Source: Pestalotiopsis fici W106-1 (lineage: Eukaryota > Ascomycota > Sordariomycetes > Amphisphaeriales > Sporocadaceae). From it: 64,000 nt of DNA. Positions 24,566-35,057 of this stretch are shown here, piece after piece. Positions within the stretch are counted from its first letter, which is position 1. Every line of letters starts with the position of its first letter. The notes beneath the pieces were generated by a model. The model worked only from the letters and a program-made list of their open reading frames with translations. It was not told the origin of the DNA and ran no database searches. The translations under genes were made by a program, and so were the position numbers. The DNA lies in the NCBI RefSeq assembly GCF_000516985.1, contig NW_006917091.1, forward strand, positions 4,361,022 to 4,425,021, read 5' to 3'.

Positions 24566-26583
24566 TTAAATCCTTTCTTCCTCACCATCAATTATCTCAT
24601 TGACGGGTTTGATCGATTTCCATTCCATACACAACGCGGCCACCAGGCCAAGGCAAGCCACTGCCACAGACGCCCAAAAGGTCATGGTGATTGCATGGTT
24701 ATAGATCCCAAGCACCTGATCTCTCTTCGGTGCGGGCACAATTTCTAGAAAACTTGTTGCTCCGCGGGAAATAATCCCGTCTACATCCAAACCAGGCACT
24801 GAAGATAAGCCTTTTTGGAGGAGGTTTGCAAAGATATTTTGTGAAATGGAAATGAAAAGAGCACCGCCAATACTAATGGAGAATCCAACAGCAGCCATGC
24901 CAGCAGGTATATCGTTGGGTTTGAGCGCAGCTTGGGTAGCGGACCATGATTGCGGAAATGCCAGACCGAGGCCTACACTGAACATGACTTGCCATCCGAT
25001 CCAGGCAGCATGTCCAGTATCTGGGGTGAAGTCTGTTAGAAAGGAGAAGCCAATGATCATGCAAACTGATCCGCATAACATAAGAGGCGTATAGTACGCC
25101 ACATAGGACAATATGAATCCGGAGCTGATTGCAGCAATAGACAGGCCGACGATTGAAGGGAGTAGCATTTGGCCCGACTGCTCTGCCGTGGCTCCTTTGA
25201 TGGCTTGAAACCATATGGGCAACTTTGAGAAGCTGTGTGTTAGTTATGACCCTCATGATGGACGGGCTGCTCGAGGAATGGGGCGATGCTTACAAAGTAG
25301 TCTGTGACATTGAACGCCGCCGCAGCACAAAATGCATACAACAAGCATAGACCTGCTGTCCTATCAAACAGCACAGATCTTGGAATGGTGCCGCGTCCCT
25401 TCTGTAGCATTTCCAAGGCCACAAAGACTCCAAAAGTACTACCGAATATAACCAGCAAAGCAATGACTTTAATGTCAGTCCAGGCCAAGCTCACACCGCC
25501 CCACTCCAGAGCCAATAAAAGACACACAATGCTTGCAGTAAAAATAATGAGATGAGACACATGGAGTTTCTTGATTTTGGAGAGAAACGAATCTTCAGAA
25601 ACCTTTTGGTGTGCCGGGTTTCGAAATAAGGCCATGATCACAATCATGGTGAAGCCGCCCAGTGGCAGATTGATCCAGAAGCTATTACATACGAGTGATC
25701 AGTACCATTGAGTTTCCATGCATGTAAAACTATGAGCTACTCACCACCATCTCCAGCTGATTCTTGTGGTCAAGGTACCGCCAATGACTGGTGCTACAAC
25801 CATGGCAATTGTTTCGATGCCTCCGATTGTGCTGTTGCATATCGGCCTCCAGCGAGGTGGTACGGAAGTAGAAATTGCACTAATCAGAGAGTCTCCAAGT
25901 GAGTATATAAAGTGTTCGTGTAACCTGGGTGCTCAGGAGAGGCTCTTGCAACGTACATTAAAACGCCAGTCAAGATTCCCGATGCGCCACAGCCGGCGAT
26001 GGCTCGCCCAATAATGAAAGCAGCTGAACTAGACGCCGCAGCCGACACAATCGACCCGACCTCGAGGATACCGACGGCCATGAGTAGAACCCATTTGACA
26101 CGGAATTCTTCATACACCTTGCCAAAGAATATTTGTGTCGAGCACGTTGTAAGTCGGTCTGCCGGTCCATGTTTAGCTTAGCCTTGTGCTCGGACGGTGC
26201 ATGCAAGGGTCCCCTTTTCACTTACACGCAGAGCCATACCAACCAATGTCTGTCAACGAATTGAATTCATTCGTGATAGTCGGGGTTGCGGTTCCTATTA
26301 TGGTGTTGTCCTGGTAGGGTAACATTGATCAGCAGGTGCATATCATATCATCACGGAAAAAGAAGAAAAAAGAAGAAGAAAAACTTGCGAGGCCCAATAT
26401 GAAGACACCAAGTGCCATTGCGAAGAAAACGGGCAGCAATTGCGACATTGGTAGGTACATCGGCTCATCTTTGTTGATTTGTGTCGTTGTGATGGTTGTG
26501 TAATTTTCGTGGGATGTGTCAAGAAGCCTGTCGTTGCTTGGTGCATTTCCCCGGGTCTGATCTATTTCATTGCACTCGACCAT
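24566..26583 (-). CDS. MFS drug-type exporter (DHA, 14-TM family)
   Basis: A 553-residue plasma-membrane transporter, probably a proton-coupled exporter of drugs or secondary metabolites. Six minus-strand exons: 26583-26389, 26310-26226, 26158-25957, 25879-25745, 25681-25294 and 25222-24566; phases agree throughout. The family motif [14 protein letters not shown] spans the first junction, followed by [14 protein letters not shown], the loop with [10 protein letters not shown], the pore segment [15 protein letters not shown], and [12 protein letters not shown]. These place it with ToxA/AflT/GliA-type pumps. The first intron begins with GCAAGT, so it is a GC-AG intron. No in-frame GT donor restores the conserved motif. 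It is divergent to the acyltransferase at 27404, which suggests co-regulation. The substrate cannot be told from sequence. Confidence 0.9.
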
Positions 26584-27403
26584 CTCGACAAAAAGGTTTC
26601 CGCGGCAGCTATTGTTAATTCACGTAGATTAATAGACAAGGAAGTGGAGATGATGGGGATACGCTTTCTAGAGTGGACTCGAGATGAAGATCTATTGTGA
26701 GTGATGAAGTAAGAGGCTGTACAAATTCACTATGGAGCAAAATGAGAGCCGTTGGAATCATGAAAGACTGATGAATTGGTTGCGCTCAGAGAAGACCGCG
26801 AAGTCTGGCCCAAAAAGCATTGGGGCACAGCAATGCGAGTTGGTCGTAATGGGTCCTTTCTTGTTAGAATGCATACATATTATTGGTAGCCTGCGGGACG
26901 GGAGTTTCCTATTTGACCATGCCCACAGGATTGTTAGAGTCATCAGTACTGGTATTTCCTGGTAATCACCGGCTCTGACAGCCATTCACGATGTAAAGAT
27001 GATGACCCCTGCATGGGAGAGTTCTAATACGGGTTGCAAACGGCGAATCAGAGTGGGTCATCGCCTGTTCATTTGTATAATCACGATACTTGCTTGATGT
27101 GATGAACTTGTGGCGTCTGGGAATACCGCTAGGGTATACGGATGTCGGGAGGCTAGACCCGACGAATATATCTACCAGGTTCTGCAATTCTATAGTTGTT
27201 GCAGAAACATGACCGCAGATCGGTGGGCAGTATTCGTTGTCTTTTTGGGAAACTCCGCTTCGTGGCTGTTGTTTGGCAGAGGTTGTTGAGGGGTATATAA
27301 GGACAGTTCGCCCTAGTCTGTTTTTCATGTCGTTGACAGAATCCAACCTTTTATCCTATGTTTATTCGGTACATATATAAAATCATCAATAATATCGTTT
27401 GCC
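26584..27403. promoter_or_regulatory. Shared promoter region, MFS exporter / acyltransferase
   Basis: An 820-bp region between the divergent exporter and acyltransferase starts. A TATATAA box at 27294-27300 lies 104 bp before the acyltransferase ATG. No gene is seen inside. Confidence 0.6.
27294..27300 (+). promoter_or_regulatory. TATA box for the acyltransferase gene
   Basis: TATATAA within GGGGTATATAAGGAC, 104 bp upstream of the start codon. Spacing is suitable for a strong, regulated core promoter. Confidence 0.5.
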
Positions 27404-28924
27404 ATGACAACTACCGAATCTTTATCACGCGTTTTGAGCGTCAAGCCGCAGAAAATCGTGACGCCACATCGAGGCCAGATGCTGCCCAATGGAGATGAAA
27501 TCTTTCAACTTTCCGACACTGGAGGCCAGATGCTGAGCCTGTATATTTGGCTGCTCGATATTTTCGAGCTTCCAGACTCAGTAGACCGAGATAAGATTAT
27601 TTCCAATCTGAATAAAGGTCTTGAGCGTGCTCTTGGTGACCACCCAGAACTTATGGGGACGATGCATTTCGACAACGTCACCAAGCGCATCATCATCAAG
27701 AAGCCTGAGGAGGCCACAGCAGCATTGCACATCAAAGATGCCACGAAAGCTACAGATGAGAAAGGCAAGCTCCCATCTTATGCCTGGTATCATGAGCATG
27801 ACTACCCTGTACACCGCTTCGAGGTTGCCAAGCTCATCCCAGCTGAGGCTGCCTCGTTACCCATGGTGGTTGCAGAAGACTTGGACACGCCGGGTCCCGT
27901 GGTTGCCGCATTCCAAGCGACTTTTATCGAGGGCGGTGTAATTATAGGAACAGCCATCAGTCATCAAGTTAGCGATGGGCTCGGCGTTGATGCCTTTTCT
28001 ACTACATGGGCAGCCTACTCCAAGGAAGCTACAACAGGCCAATCAGCCAACCTTGAGCCCGAGATTCTACCACACAGCCTGTTTACCGCAGCGAACAAGC
28101 CTACATCAGAGGAATGGGAGAGCTTGCGAGGCAAGTTCCCGACCATGAAGTACAACCTGAAGCCGTTTCCACCGCCACCAGCCGACTTTGTACCTCCCGT
28201 CGTCACTACGCGCGTATTCCACTTTCCAAAAAGCAAACTGGCCAAGCTCAAGGCTGAGTGCAGTATTGGATTGCCCGTGGATGGTATTGACTTCATCTCA
28301 TCATACGACGCCGTGGCTGCACTGTGGTGGCGAGTCCAGCTCCGGGCGCGACAGCCCTGGCTCAAATTCGACGACCAGGCTTCCACCAGCGCCATCCACG
28401 CTGTAAACATGCGCACTCGCGTCGAGAAGCCCATCTCGTCGCGCTACATTGGCTGCAGTGTTGCGATCCCTCGGTCGAATCCGCTGACGGTCGGCCAGGT
28501 GTTGGAGGGCTCTCGCGAGACAACGCTGCCGGTGTTGGCGCGGACGATCCGCAGCGTCACCAAACAAGTGACGCCAGAGTACATCCAGAAGCAGATGGCG
28601 TGGGGTGCCGGCAGCCCCGACCAGCGCTGGACCGAGCTCGACATGCCCTGGGTTCACGGCCTTGACTGCATGGGCATCGGCTGGCACGACATGAAGCCCT
28701 ATACCATGCACGACTATGGCTTTGGCCTGCCGACTGGCTTCCGCTGGCCCCAGATGGCGTTTGAGAGCTTCTTCTTCATGATGCCGAGCCGCGTTGGCAA
28801 AAAGGGTGCTCGTCCTGACGAGGGCATGGAGGTCACATTTAGTGCCGAAGAGAGTTGTTATCCACGCATTGAGGCAGACGAGGAGTTGTTGGCTTATTGC
28901 GAGCAAAGGGGTCTAGGATCATGA
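27404..28924 (+). CDS. BAHD-type acyltransferase, Tri101-like
   Basis: A 506-residue intronless CoA-dependent acyltransferase of the transferase family that includes trichothecene 3-O-acetyltransferase and plant BAHD enzymes. The catalytic HxxxD motif is intact (HQVSD, His187 and Asp191). The structural motif DFGWG is present as DYGFG at 437-441. The protein has the expected two-domain length. It would transfer an acyl group from acyl-CoA to a hydroxyl or amine of a metabolite or xenobiotic in the cytosol. The actual substrate is unknown: no terpene synthase, PKS, NRPS or P450 gene lies nearby, so there is no sign of a full toxin cluster. The divergent MFS exporter suggests a modify-and-export or self-protection pair. 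The antisense frame at 28301-28906 is a shadow. Confidence 0.9.
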   Translation: MTTTESLSRVLSVKPQKIVTPHRGQMLPNGDEIFQLSDTGGQMLSLYIWLLDIFELPDSVDRDKIISNLNKGLERALGDHPELMGTMHFDNVTKRIIIKKPEEATAALHIKDATKATDEKGKLPSYAWYHEHDYPVHRFEVAKLIPAEAASLPMVVAEDLDTPGPVVAAFQATFIEGGVIIGTAISHQVSDGLGVDAFSTTWAAYSKEATTGQSANLEPEILPHSLFTAANKPTSEEWESLRGKFPTMKYNLKPFPPPPADFVPPVVTTRVFHFPKSKLAKLKAECSIGLPVDGIDFISSYDAVAALWWRVQLRARQPWLKFDDQASTSAIHAVNMRTRVEKPISSRYIGCSVAIPRSNPLTVGQVLEGSRETTLPVLARTIRSVTKQVTPEYIQKQMAWGAGSPDQRWTELDMPWVHGLDCMGIGWHDMKPYTMHDYGFGLPTGFRWPQMAFESFFFMMPSRVGKKGARPDEGMEVTFSAEESCYPRIEADEELLAYCEQRGLGS

Positions 28925-29602
28925 ATGGGTTATACGAACTCTCTGTCATGCTGATATTTATTACTACACATGTCATAGCTTTCTGAAAGTTGTACATTGA
29001 ATGACGAGAAAGATGCAACTTGGTAAATCTCTGGGGGTAGAAAATCACTTTATTTGGTTAAGTTATTGCTTTTGCAAACGAAAAAGGATTCATGTAAGAT
29101 ACGAATTCTAATGATAATAACTCGAATTCTATAGATTCTTTAAATAATTCTGAAAAAAAAAAAAAAAAAAAAAAAAAAGGTAAACGTGATGACCGTCAGG
29201 CAGACCTTGGGAGGCGACTACAAACTTTTGCAGTAGATGCTGTATCGAAGCAAATAAATGAAAACATCGTGTAGCCACTTCTTGGTCATGTAAAGCATAC
29301 TAACAGCGTTCTTGGCATTGAAATACACCTTGTTACTTGCAAGTGCGGGACAATGGGGCAGTCTTGTGCTGCTATTATACTGGCTCATACTATTAGTAAT
29401 AGTGGCGTCAACTTGCTTTGTGCTGTACGTAAATTCGCCCCGCCATTTTTATCCCAGTCGGCGGGCGCCTTGGATTGCTTTCAGTTTCTCCACAACCAAA
29501 TGTTGCAACTTGCGACAAACCAAACCCAAAATTTCACAACTTTTCCCACTTTCCTTGCACAAACCTCGTCATCTACGTAGTCCTCTGCGCAACTGCGACA
29601 AC
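28925..29602. other. Intergenic before the CCCH zinc-finger gene
   Basis: About 680 bp with a 26-base A run at 29153-29178. It contains the 3' UTR of the acyltransferase gene and the promoter of the zinc-finger gene. The frame open from 29312 joins the zinc-finger frame but is hydrophobic and has no family match. Confidence 0.5.
29153..29178. repeat. Poly-A tract (26 bases)
   Basis: Uninterrupted A run read directly, in an AT-rich intergenic segment. Confidence 0.8.
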
Positions 29603-31064
29603 ATGACAACTGCCGAGGAACAAGAGCTTCTGGCTCAGATCAATCGGCTGGAAGGACGCATCAGTCGACACAAAGCACAACACGCCACCCCGACCTCGTC
29701 CTACCCCAGAAGCACCTATAGGTCTTCCCCGTACCATCGTGGTACTCACCGTGGATCGCGAGGCCATGCGCCGACGTATCGCAACAGAACGCTGGTTTTG
29801 AATGGACAGAATGGACAGTCGGGGCAGGCGCGCTCTGATTCGCCGGCGATTCCCAACGCCAGCGGATCATGGGTGAGCCGAACCGACCGACATCTCCAAC
29901 TCATTAACAGCTCTGTTTTCGAGAAGGACGCACAGGCTCGAGCCTCTGCCATCGAGGAGACGCAGCGGCAAAAGCGCTTGCAGAAGGAGCAGGTGGAGAA
30001 GAACCGATTCTTGAATTATGTGCAGAAGAACGGCAACAGCATGCCACCCTTGCCCTCTAACTCTACCCCGACAGCATCCAAATACGAAATCACAGTCGAA
30101 GGCATCCGTTTTCAGATCACCAAGCAGGGCAGTAAACTTGTCCGCGCCCCTGGTAAGTCACCTCTGTTACCTTTTCCGTCAAGTTCTTTGATATGCTTAG
30201 CAAACCACAGACGACAAGAACCCTCCTTCCGCTACTCCCAGAATCACCACGATCGGTGGTGTCAAGTTCTATCGAACCAAGAATGGAAATCTCGTCAGAC
30301 ACGGCATTGCCAAGGCACAACGGTATGTGCCCCGATCCGGAGAAAGCGCACTTCTAACAACGACGAGCAGATTGGCAGGTGGAATTAAGAAGGTCAACAT
30401 TCCTTGCAAGACCTTCTCCTGGACCGGTATTGTCTTCTCCAGCTACGATTCATGACACAAATCGCCAGGATCTCTCGCACTGGCGTGGTAAGAGAAACTC
30501 CCGACGGATACTAACTATGGCACAGGTTCATGTATCAAGGGTCCGAATTGTCGATTCGTTCATGACCCATCCAAAGTCGCCATCTGCCGTGACTGGCTTT
30601 TCAAGAACGATTGCCCCAATGGCGATGCTTGTGATCTTGTCCACGAGAATTCTGAACAGCGCACGCCACTATGCTTGCATTTTGCCAATGGCAAATGTCA
30701 TAATGACTCATGTCCGTACGTTCATGCTGAACATTCCCAGACTGATCCGGTTTGCCGCGACTTTGGTTTCCACGGCTATTGCGAGCGAGGAGCCAAGTGC
30801 CCTGATCGCCACGTATTCGAGTGCCCTGATTTCAGCAACACCGGTGTCTGTAAGAGCAAGGGCTGTAAGCTCCTTCACCGAGAACGGGCAAGCGTACTCC
30901 GCAACAAAGTCATTAGCAGCAATGACGAGGAGATGGCCGACCTGTCCAGCGATGAGGACGAGGGCGCTGCCCCTGATGATATAGACTCTGACGAGGTGGA
31001 GGAATTCATTGGCAATGACGATTCGGATGAACTAGATCTTTCCAAGGACTACATTGGATTTTAA
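29603..31064 (+). CDS. CCCH zinc-finger protein, ZC3H3/Red5 type
   Basis: A 418-residue nuclear RNA-binding protein. Exons are 29603-30152, 30211-30322, 30371-30426 and 30526-31064, all in phase. The last intron shows a CTAAC branch site at about 30510-30515 before its CACAG acceptor. Five closely spaced CCCH fingers fill about residues 231-345, beginning CKTFSWTGSCIKGPNCRFVH and including CRDWLFKNDC, CLHFANGKC, CRDFGFHGYCERGAKC and CPDFSNTGVC. The N-terminus has a short coiled coil and Arg/Tyr/Ser-rich sequence. The tail is strongly acidic (about 365-410). The five-finger array is that of human ZC3H3 and fission yeast Red5, which act in mRNA export, polyadenylation and exosome-linked RNA elimination; that role is inferred by family. 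Confidence 0.85.
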
Positions 31065-31745
31065 GCACTAACATCACAGGTCTGTAATGTCAATGTTGCA
31101 TTGCCTTTTGGTCAAAATTGGTGGATAAGACGATACCCATTGGGCGTTCCGGAGTCACTCAGTTCTTCAAGGGCAACGATACCCTGTAAATAATATTATT
31201 GAAACATGAGAAATAGCATACGAAAGAATGAATAGAGGAACTCGAAAATAGAAAAGAAAAAGGATCTTGTATAAGTTATGCTTGCCACGTTCGCGAAACG
31301 GTTTATGTGCGTGAGTTATCAAGACTTCCCGCCTAGAAAAAAACGAGCCAATATGTGCAATCAATCAATTCTTGATATCCTTTATGCAACCCAAATGTAT
31401 GACCATTCATGATATGAAACCAAGTTAGGAAACGTAGCATTTTGGGCCTTGATCACGATTTTATTGTGTACGGAATTCATCGTCCTGACATGTAAGCTGC
31501 AGGGAACTTGGTTGGCTGCCAGGTGGCAGAAAGCGACCCGTGTCCGCCCGACAGTTGGACCCATCTTTGCCTTGTCGCGAGCACAGCGCCCGACCTTTGC
31601 ACCGTCATTCCCCGGGAAAATTGGTAGCGCCGAATAACCGAACTCCCAAAGCCTTGGATAGCAAGACCCGCAACGAAAATAACCTCAGTTCCGAGCTACG
31701 ACAATCCTGCAATTCGCAATCCCCCCCATCACCACTCATCTCACA
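31065..31745. other. Intergenic, ATP4 promoter
   Basis: About 680 bp holding the 3' end of the zinc-finger transcript and the ATP4 promoter. No gene is seen. Confidence 0.5.
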
Positions 31746-32671
31746 ATGGCCTCCCGCTTGGCAAGAACTGCTGCCGGTAAGTAGACGAACCTCGAGATGG
31801 CGCGCCTGCCGCTCCTCCCGCCCAATTGGCCCTGCAGAGGCTCACACGAAGTGATTTTGTACAGGGGCTGCCCGCCTCCGACCGGCCCTGTCCCAGCGAT
31901 CTGTCCCGGCCATCGCCTCCATCAGCGCCCAGCGCCATGCCTCGTCCAACGTCCCCGAGAAGGCCGACCCCAAGACCAAGGCTCAGAGCATCATTGATGC
32001 CCTGCCTGGCAGCTCCCTGATCTCCAAGTCGGCTATTCTGTCCTCGGCCGCCGGTCTGTCCGCCTACGCCATCAGCAACGAGTACTACGTCGTGAACGAG
32101 GAGTCCGTTGTCGCCTTCTGTCTGCTCTCCGTCTGGGGTGCCCTCATCAAGTTCGGAGGTCCCATGTACGCCGAGTGGGCCGATGCCCAGAACAAGAAGA
32201 TCAAGGACATCCTGAACGCTGCCCGCACCGACCACACCCAGGCCGTCAAGGAGCGCATCGGCAACGTCGAGCAGATGGGTGGTGTCGTCGAGACCACCAA
32301 GGCTCTCTTTGCTGTCTCCAAGGAGACCGCCGAGCTCGAGGCCAAGGCTTACGAGCTTGAGCAGAGCACCGCTCTGGCCGCCGAGGCCAAGGCTGTCCTT
32401 GACAGCTGGGTCCGCTACGAGGGCCAGGTCAAGCAGCGCCAGCAGAAGGAGCTCGCCGAGTCCATCATCGCCAAGGTCACCAAGGAGCTCGAGAACCCCA
32501 AGGTTCTGCAGCAGATCCTGCAGCAGAGCGTTGCTGACGTTGAGAGTGAGTTTCAGTTTCCTGGAAATTCGCCGAAGCTGAAGAACAAATATCTGTTTCT
32601 TCCAATTATACACGCGGCATAATGACTAATGTATTGAACTTATAGGAATCGTTTCGTCCAAGGCCCAATAA
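31746..32671 (+). CDS. ATP4: Mitochondrial F1Fo-ATP synthase subunit 4 (subunit b)
   Basis: A 245-residue subunit of the peripheral stalk of ATP synthase in the inner mitochondrial membrane. Exons are 31746-31776 (31 nt), 31865-32545 and 32646-32671 (26 nt), in phase. The N-terminus is a typical mitochondrial targeting sequence (MASRLARTAAGAARLRP, ending near QRHASS). Two membrane segments follow at about 62-108, then the long charged helix of the stator arm. The C-terminus ends VERIVSSKAQ, formed only when the third exon is included. Codon use is strongly biased to C at third positions, as in highly expressed genes. That bias creates a 290-codon antisense frame at 31741-32613, which is a shadow. 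Confidence 0.95.
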
Positions 32672-32997
32672 GCGACTTGTTCTGTTTTCGAGACTCGATA
32701 GACGGTGGAGATAGTGGTTACAGAGAGATACTCCCGCGACGCGCAGTAGAGAACGAGTTTCCCTTTGTCAACCAACCCGTGTGAAATAACACTTGTGCAT
32801 TAGTCAAAACAAAACTTCATAAACTGCACTTCTTCGCCGAAATAGCACATGTGATCGCGTATACAACGGCCAACGGAAACAAGCATGGTCCTTTTGAAGG
32901 TAGTATATCGCTCACTATTTATAGACCTACTGATCTGTCGCAGGTATACCCGTACATATATACAGAAACCGAGACGTAACGAACTTGATAGCTCCCG
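32672..32997. other. Convergent intergenic spacer
   Basis: A 326-bp spacer between the convergent ATP4 and E2-binding-protein genes. It should contain both 3' UTRs. Nothing else is seen. Confidence 0.5.
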
Positions 32998-34700
32998 TCA
33001 TGCGTTCCATTTTTCCAGCAAACCGACGGTCCATTCTCTGAATAATCTATCACCGGATGGCAACCATTGATTGCTTCTTTCGAGCAAATGCCTCAAGCCC
33101 CGCACCGCTGGAATTGGCAATGTGATCTCCTGGACATCGGAAGTGATGGAATCGCTTAGACGATCAGCCTCGGCCTTGGTCACGAACCGGTACAAGACCT
33201 TGACTGCAGGGATAGGTTTTTTGCTTTCGACGACTGATGAGGTGAAGGAAATATTCCCATTAAAGAGCCAGATATGTAGCAGCGACTCGCCCGACTGGCT
33301 CAATGACGACGAAGAGGCACCAATTGGGAGGATGATGGACTTAGAACAGCCAGACCGCGAGAGTGTGGAGGCGAGCATGGACGCTACACAATTTGCCAGG
33401 GTTGGCTGAGGTTGAAGGTCGACTTTAGATTCTGGAGAGGATATGGTGACCTGCCATTTGTACAGGGTCACGGATGACGTCTCAACATGAATGGCCCCGA
33501 TCTCGGAGGAGCATTTACTACAGGTCACCGGACTGCCATGCTTTGTCGAGCTGCTGGACTCTTTGGAGGCGGTGTTGGTCTCAGTTGGCTGTATACTCTA
33601 CATATTAGCAGCTGGTTTGATTTTCTTTTTTCTCGAGTCAAAGCACAAGAGCAATGTGATGACAGACGCGGCGTTATATTAAAGTGATTTGCAGTATACA
33701 ATAATGATACGTCCGGACTAAGTAGTGACCAAATGAAATGTACCTCTGCTCGATTCAAGACTTCCACATCCAAAGAAAGACTCGATTTACCAAACTAAAA
33801 ACAGAGATCAAGCCGCAACAGGCAACCCAGAGGCTAAACCCATGGTTCCCAAGGGAACCCGGGTTCTGCGACCGAGTACCGTCGGAAATGAATAATAATC
33901 CATCTTGTCATTCTAGGGTATGAGTATCGGTGACCACGCCATTGATATCTTGCGGAATGAGTCCACTGGATTGGCCACCTTCTATATACCCAGAGCATTC
34001 ACATGATACAATGATGAATCGGATGAGAAGTATCTAGTATGCGAGAAGAAAATGAAAGAAACAAGGTTCGGCTTACCGTCAAATTTGCGCAGTCTTTCTC
34101 CAAAAACAATAGCGAGGAGAGATCTACGAAGCCGGTCCCTGCTTTTCCAGCAATGCGAGAGTTGGCACCATAGCCTCTGCCAGCTAAATGTTCTTCCGAC
34201 TCCGTCTGACCATGGAGGTGGTCGTGGTCGGCATTGTCAGGCTTGTGGCAGTGCCAGAACTCCATCATCTCTGCCCAGTTCTCGCTAGGGAGGTCTTTCC
34301 ACGCGTTGATGGTACCCTCTCCAATCACCATGGCTTGACAATCTCGGCACTTGATGATGCCTCCTACTGGCAGTTCAGACGCGGACCAGGCCACCGTCTG
34401 CGAGTCCAGCTGCGAAGGCGGTATGAACCTCATCGGCGCTGCCCCGGCCAGCGGGAGACGCCAGGACAGGTTCCGCGAGTCCCGGGTCTGCATTGGCAAC
34501 TTGGTAGGAGCTGATACTTTGCCCGGGAGCTGCACCGCGCATTCTTCACCTTCATGCCGGACGGTGAGCTGCTGGCCGTCGGGCGAGAGACTTGCCTCGG
34601 TAGTGGTGGCGCAGGCGGAGGAAAGTGAGCATCCCACTGAGACCTGGCGAATATTTGAGAGAAGCTCGGCATAGAGAACTATCCTTGGAGGTCCTGACAT
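32998..34700 (-). CDS. E2-binding HECT-like E3 ubiquitin ligase (UBE3D/IPA1 type)
   Basis: Predicted E2-binding ubiquitin ligase of the HECT-like family that includes human UBE3D and yeast Ipa1, the latter linked to mRNA 3'-end processing. My model has exons 34700-34077 and 33588-32998 on the minus strand, giving 404 residues; phases match across a 488-nt intron (GTAAGC donor, ACAG acceptor). Visible signatures are the N-terminal Cys pair IIKCRDCQAMVIG followed by WKDLPSENWAEMMEFWHCHK, and a second Cys pair VTCSKCSSEIG in exon 2. The C-terminus VKVLYRF to LRHLLERSNQWLP is also typical. The intron is long for this genome and may hide a small exon (for example around 33880-33960), so the middle is less certain. 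It is divergent to the questin-oxidase-like gene. Confidence 0.78.
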
Positions 34701-35057
34701 TTTGATGTGTATTTCAACTTCGTCCTGTTGACAAGAAAGAAAGAAAGAAAAGAAAAGGAGAGGAAAGAGAGATATTTTGAGTACCTAGTTGAGGCAGCAC
34801 CTTCATTTGAGTCTACACGATGGAAGAAAGGTGACCTTTCAAATCAATGTCCGGTGCTAGGCTAGACCCCAACGGTACTAGCTCTCCCGCATTTTGCATC
34901 ATAAACGGCCCCACTTCTGGATATCCCAAAGCTTCAATGTTGGGGAGAGCTTTCAACAAGTTCATCATCGAATTTGATTGACTGCTTGTTGAGTTTGCAG
35001 TATTCAAATTATTTTAATCACATCTTCAGCTGTACTCTGTGAGATCACTCTCTCAGT
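34701..35057. promoter_or_regulatory. Bidirectional promoter region
   Basis: A 357-bp region between divergent genes. It contains a GAAA-rich tract at about 34731-34765 next to the E2-binding-protein start. No further gene is seen. Confidence 0.5.

Noticed and set aside
28301..28906. 201-codon open frame antisense to the acyltransferase
   Set aside because: Shadow of the sense gene, with His/Ala/Arg-rich composition and no domain.
24566..28924. Full trichothecene or other toxin biosynthetic cluster
   Set aside because: Only a pump and an acyltransferase are present; no terpene synthase, PKS, NRPS or P450 gene lies in the window.
16567..29178. Long A runs (16567, 24496, 29153) as retrotransposon tails
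   Set aside because: No reverse-transcriptase frame, no terminal repeats and no target-site duplication are visible next to them.
31741..32613. 290-codon open frame antisense to ATP4
   Set aside because: It mirrors the strong third-position bias of ATP4, has Leu/Gly-rich composition and no domain; the sense strand gives a complete ATP4 with introns.
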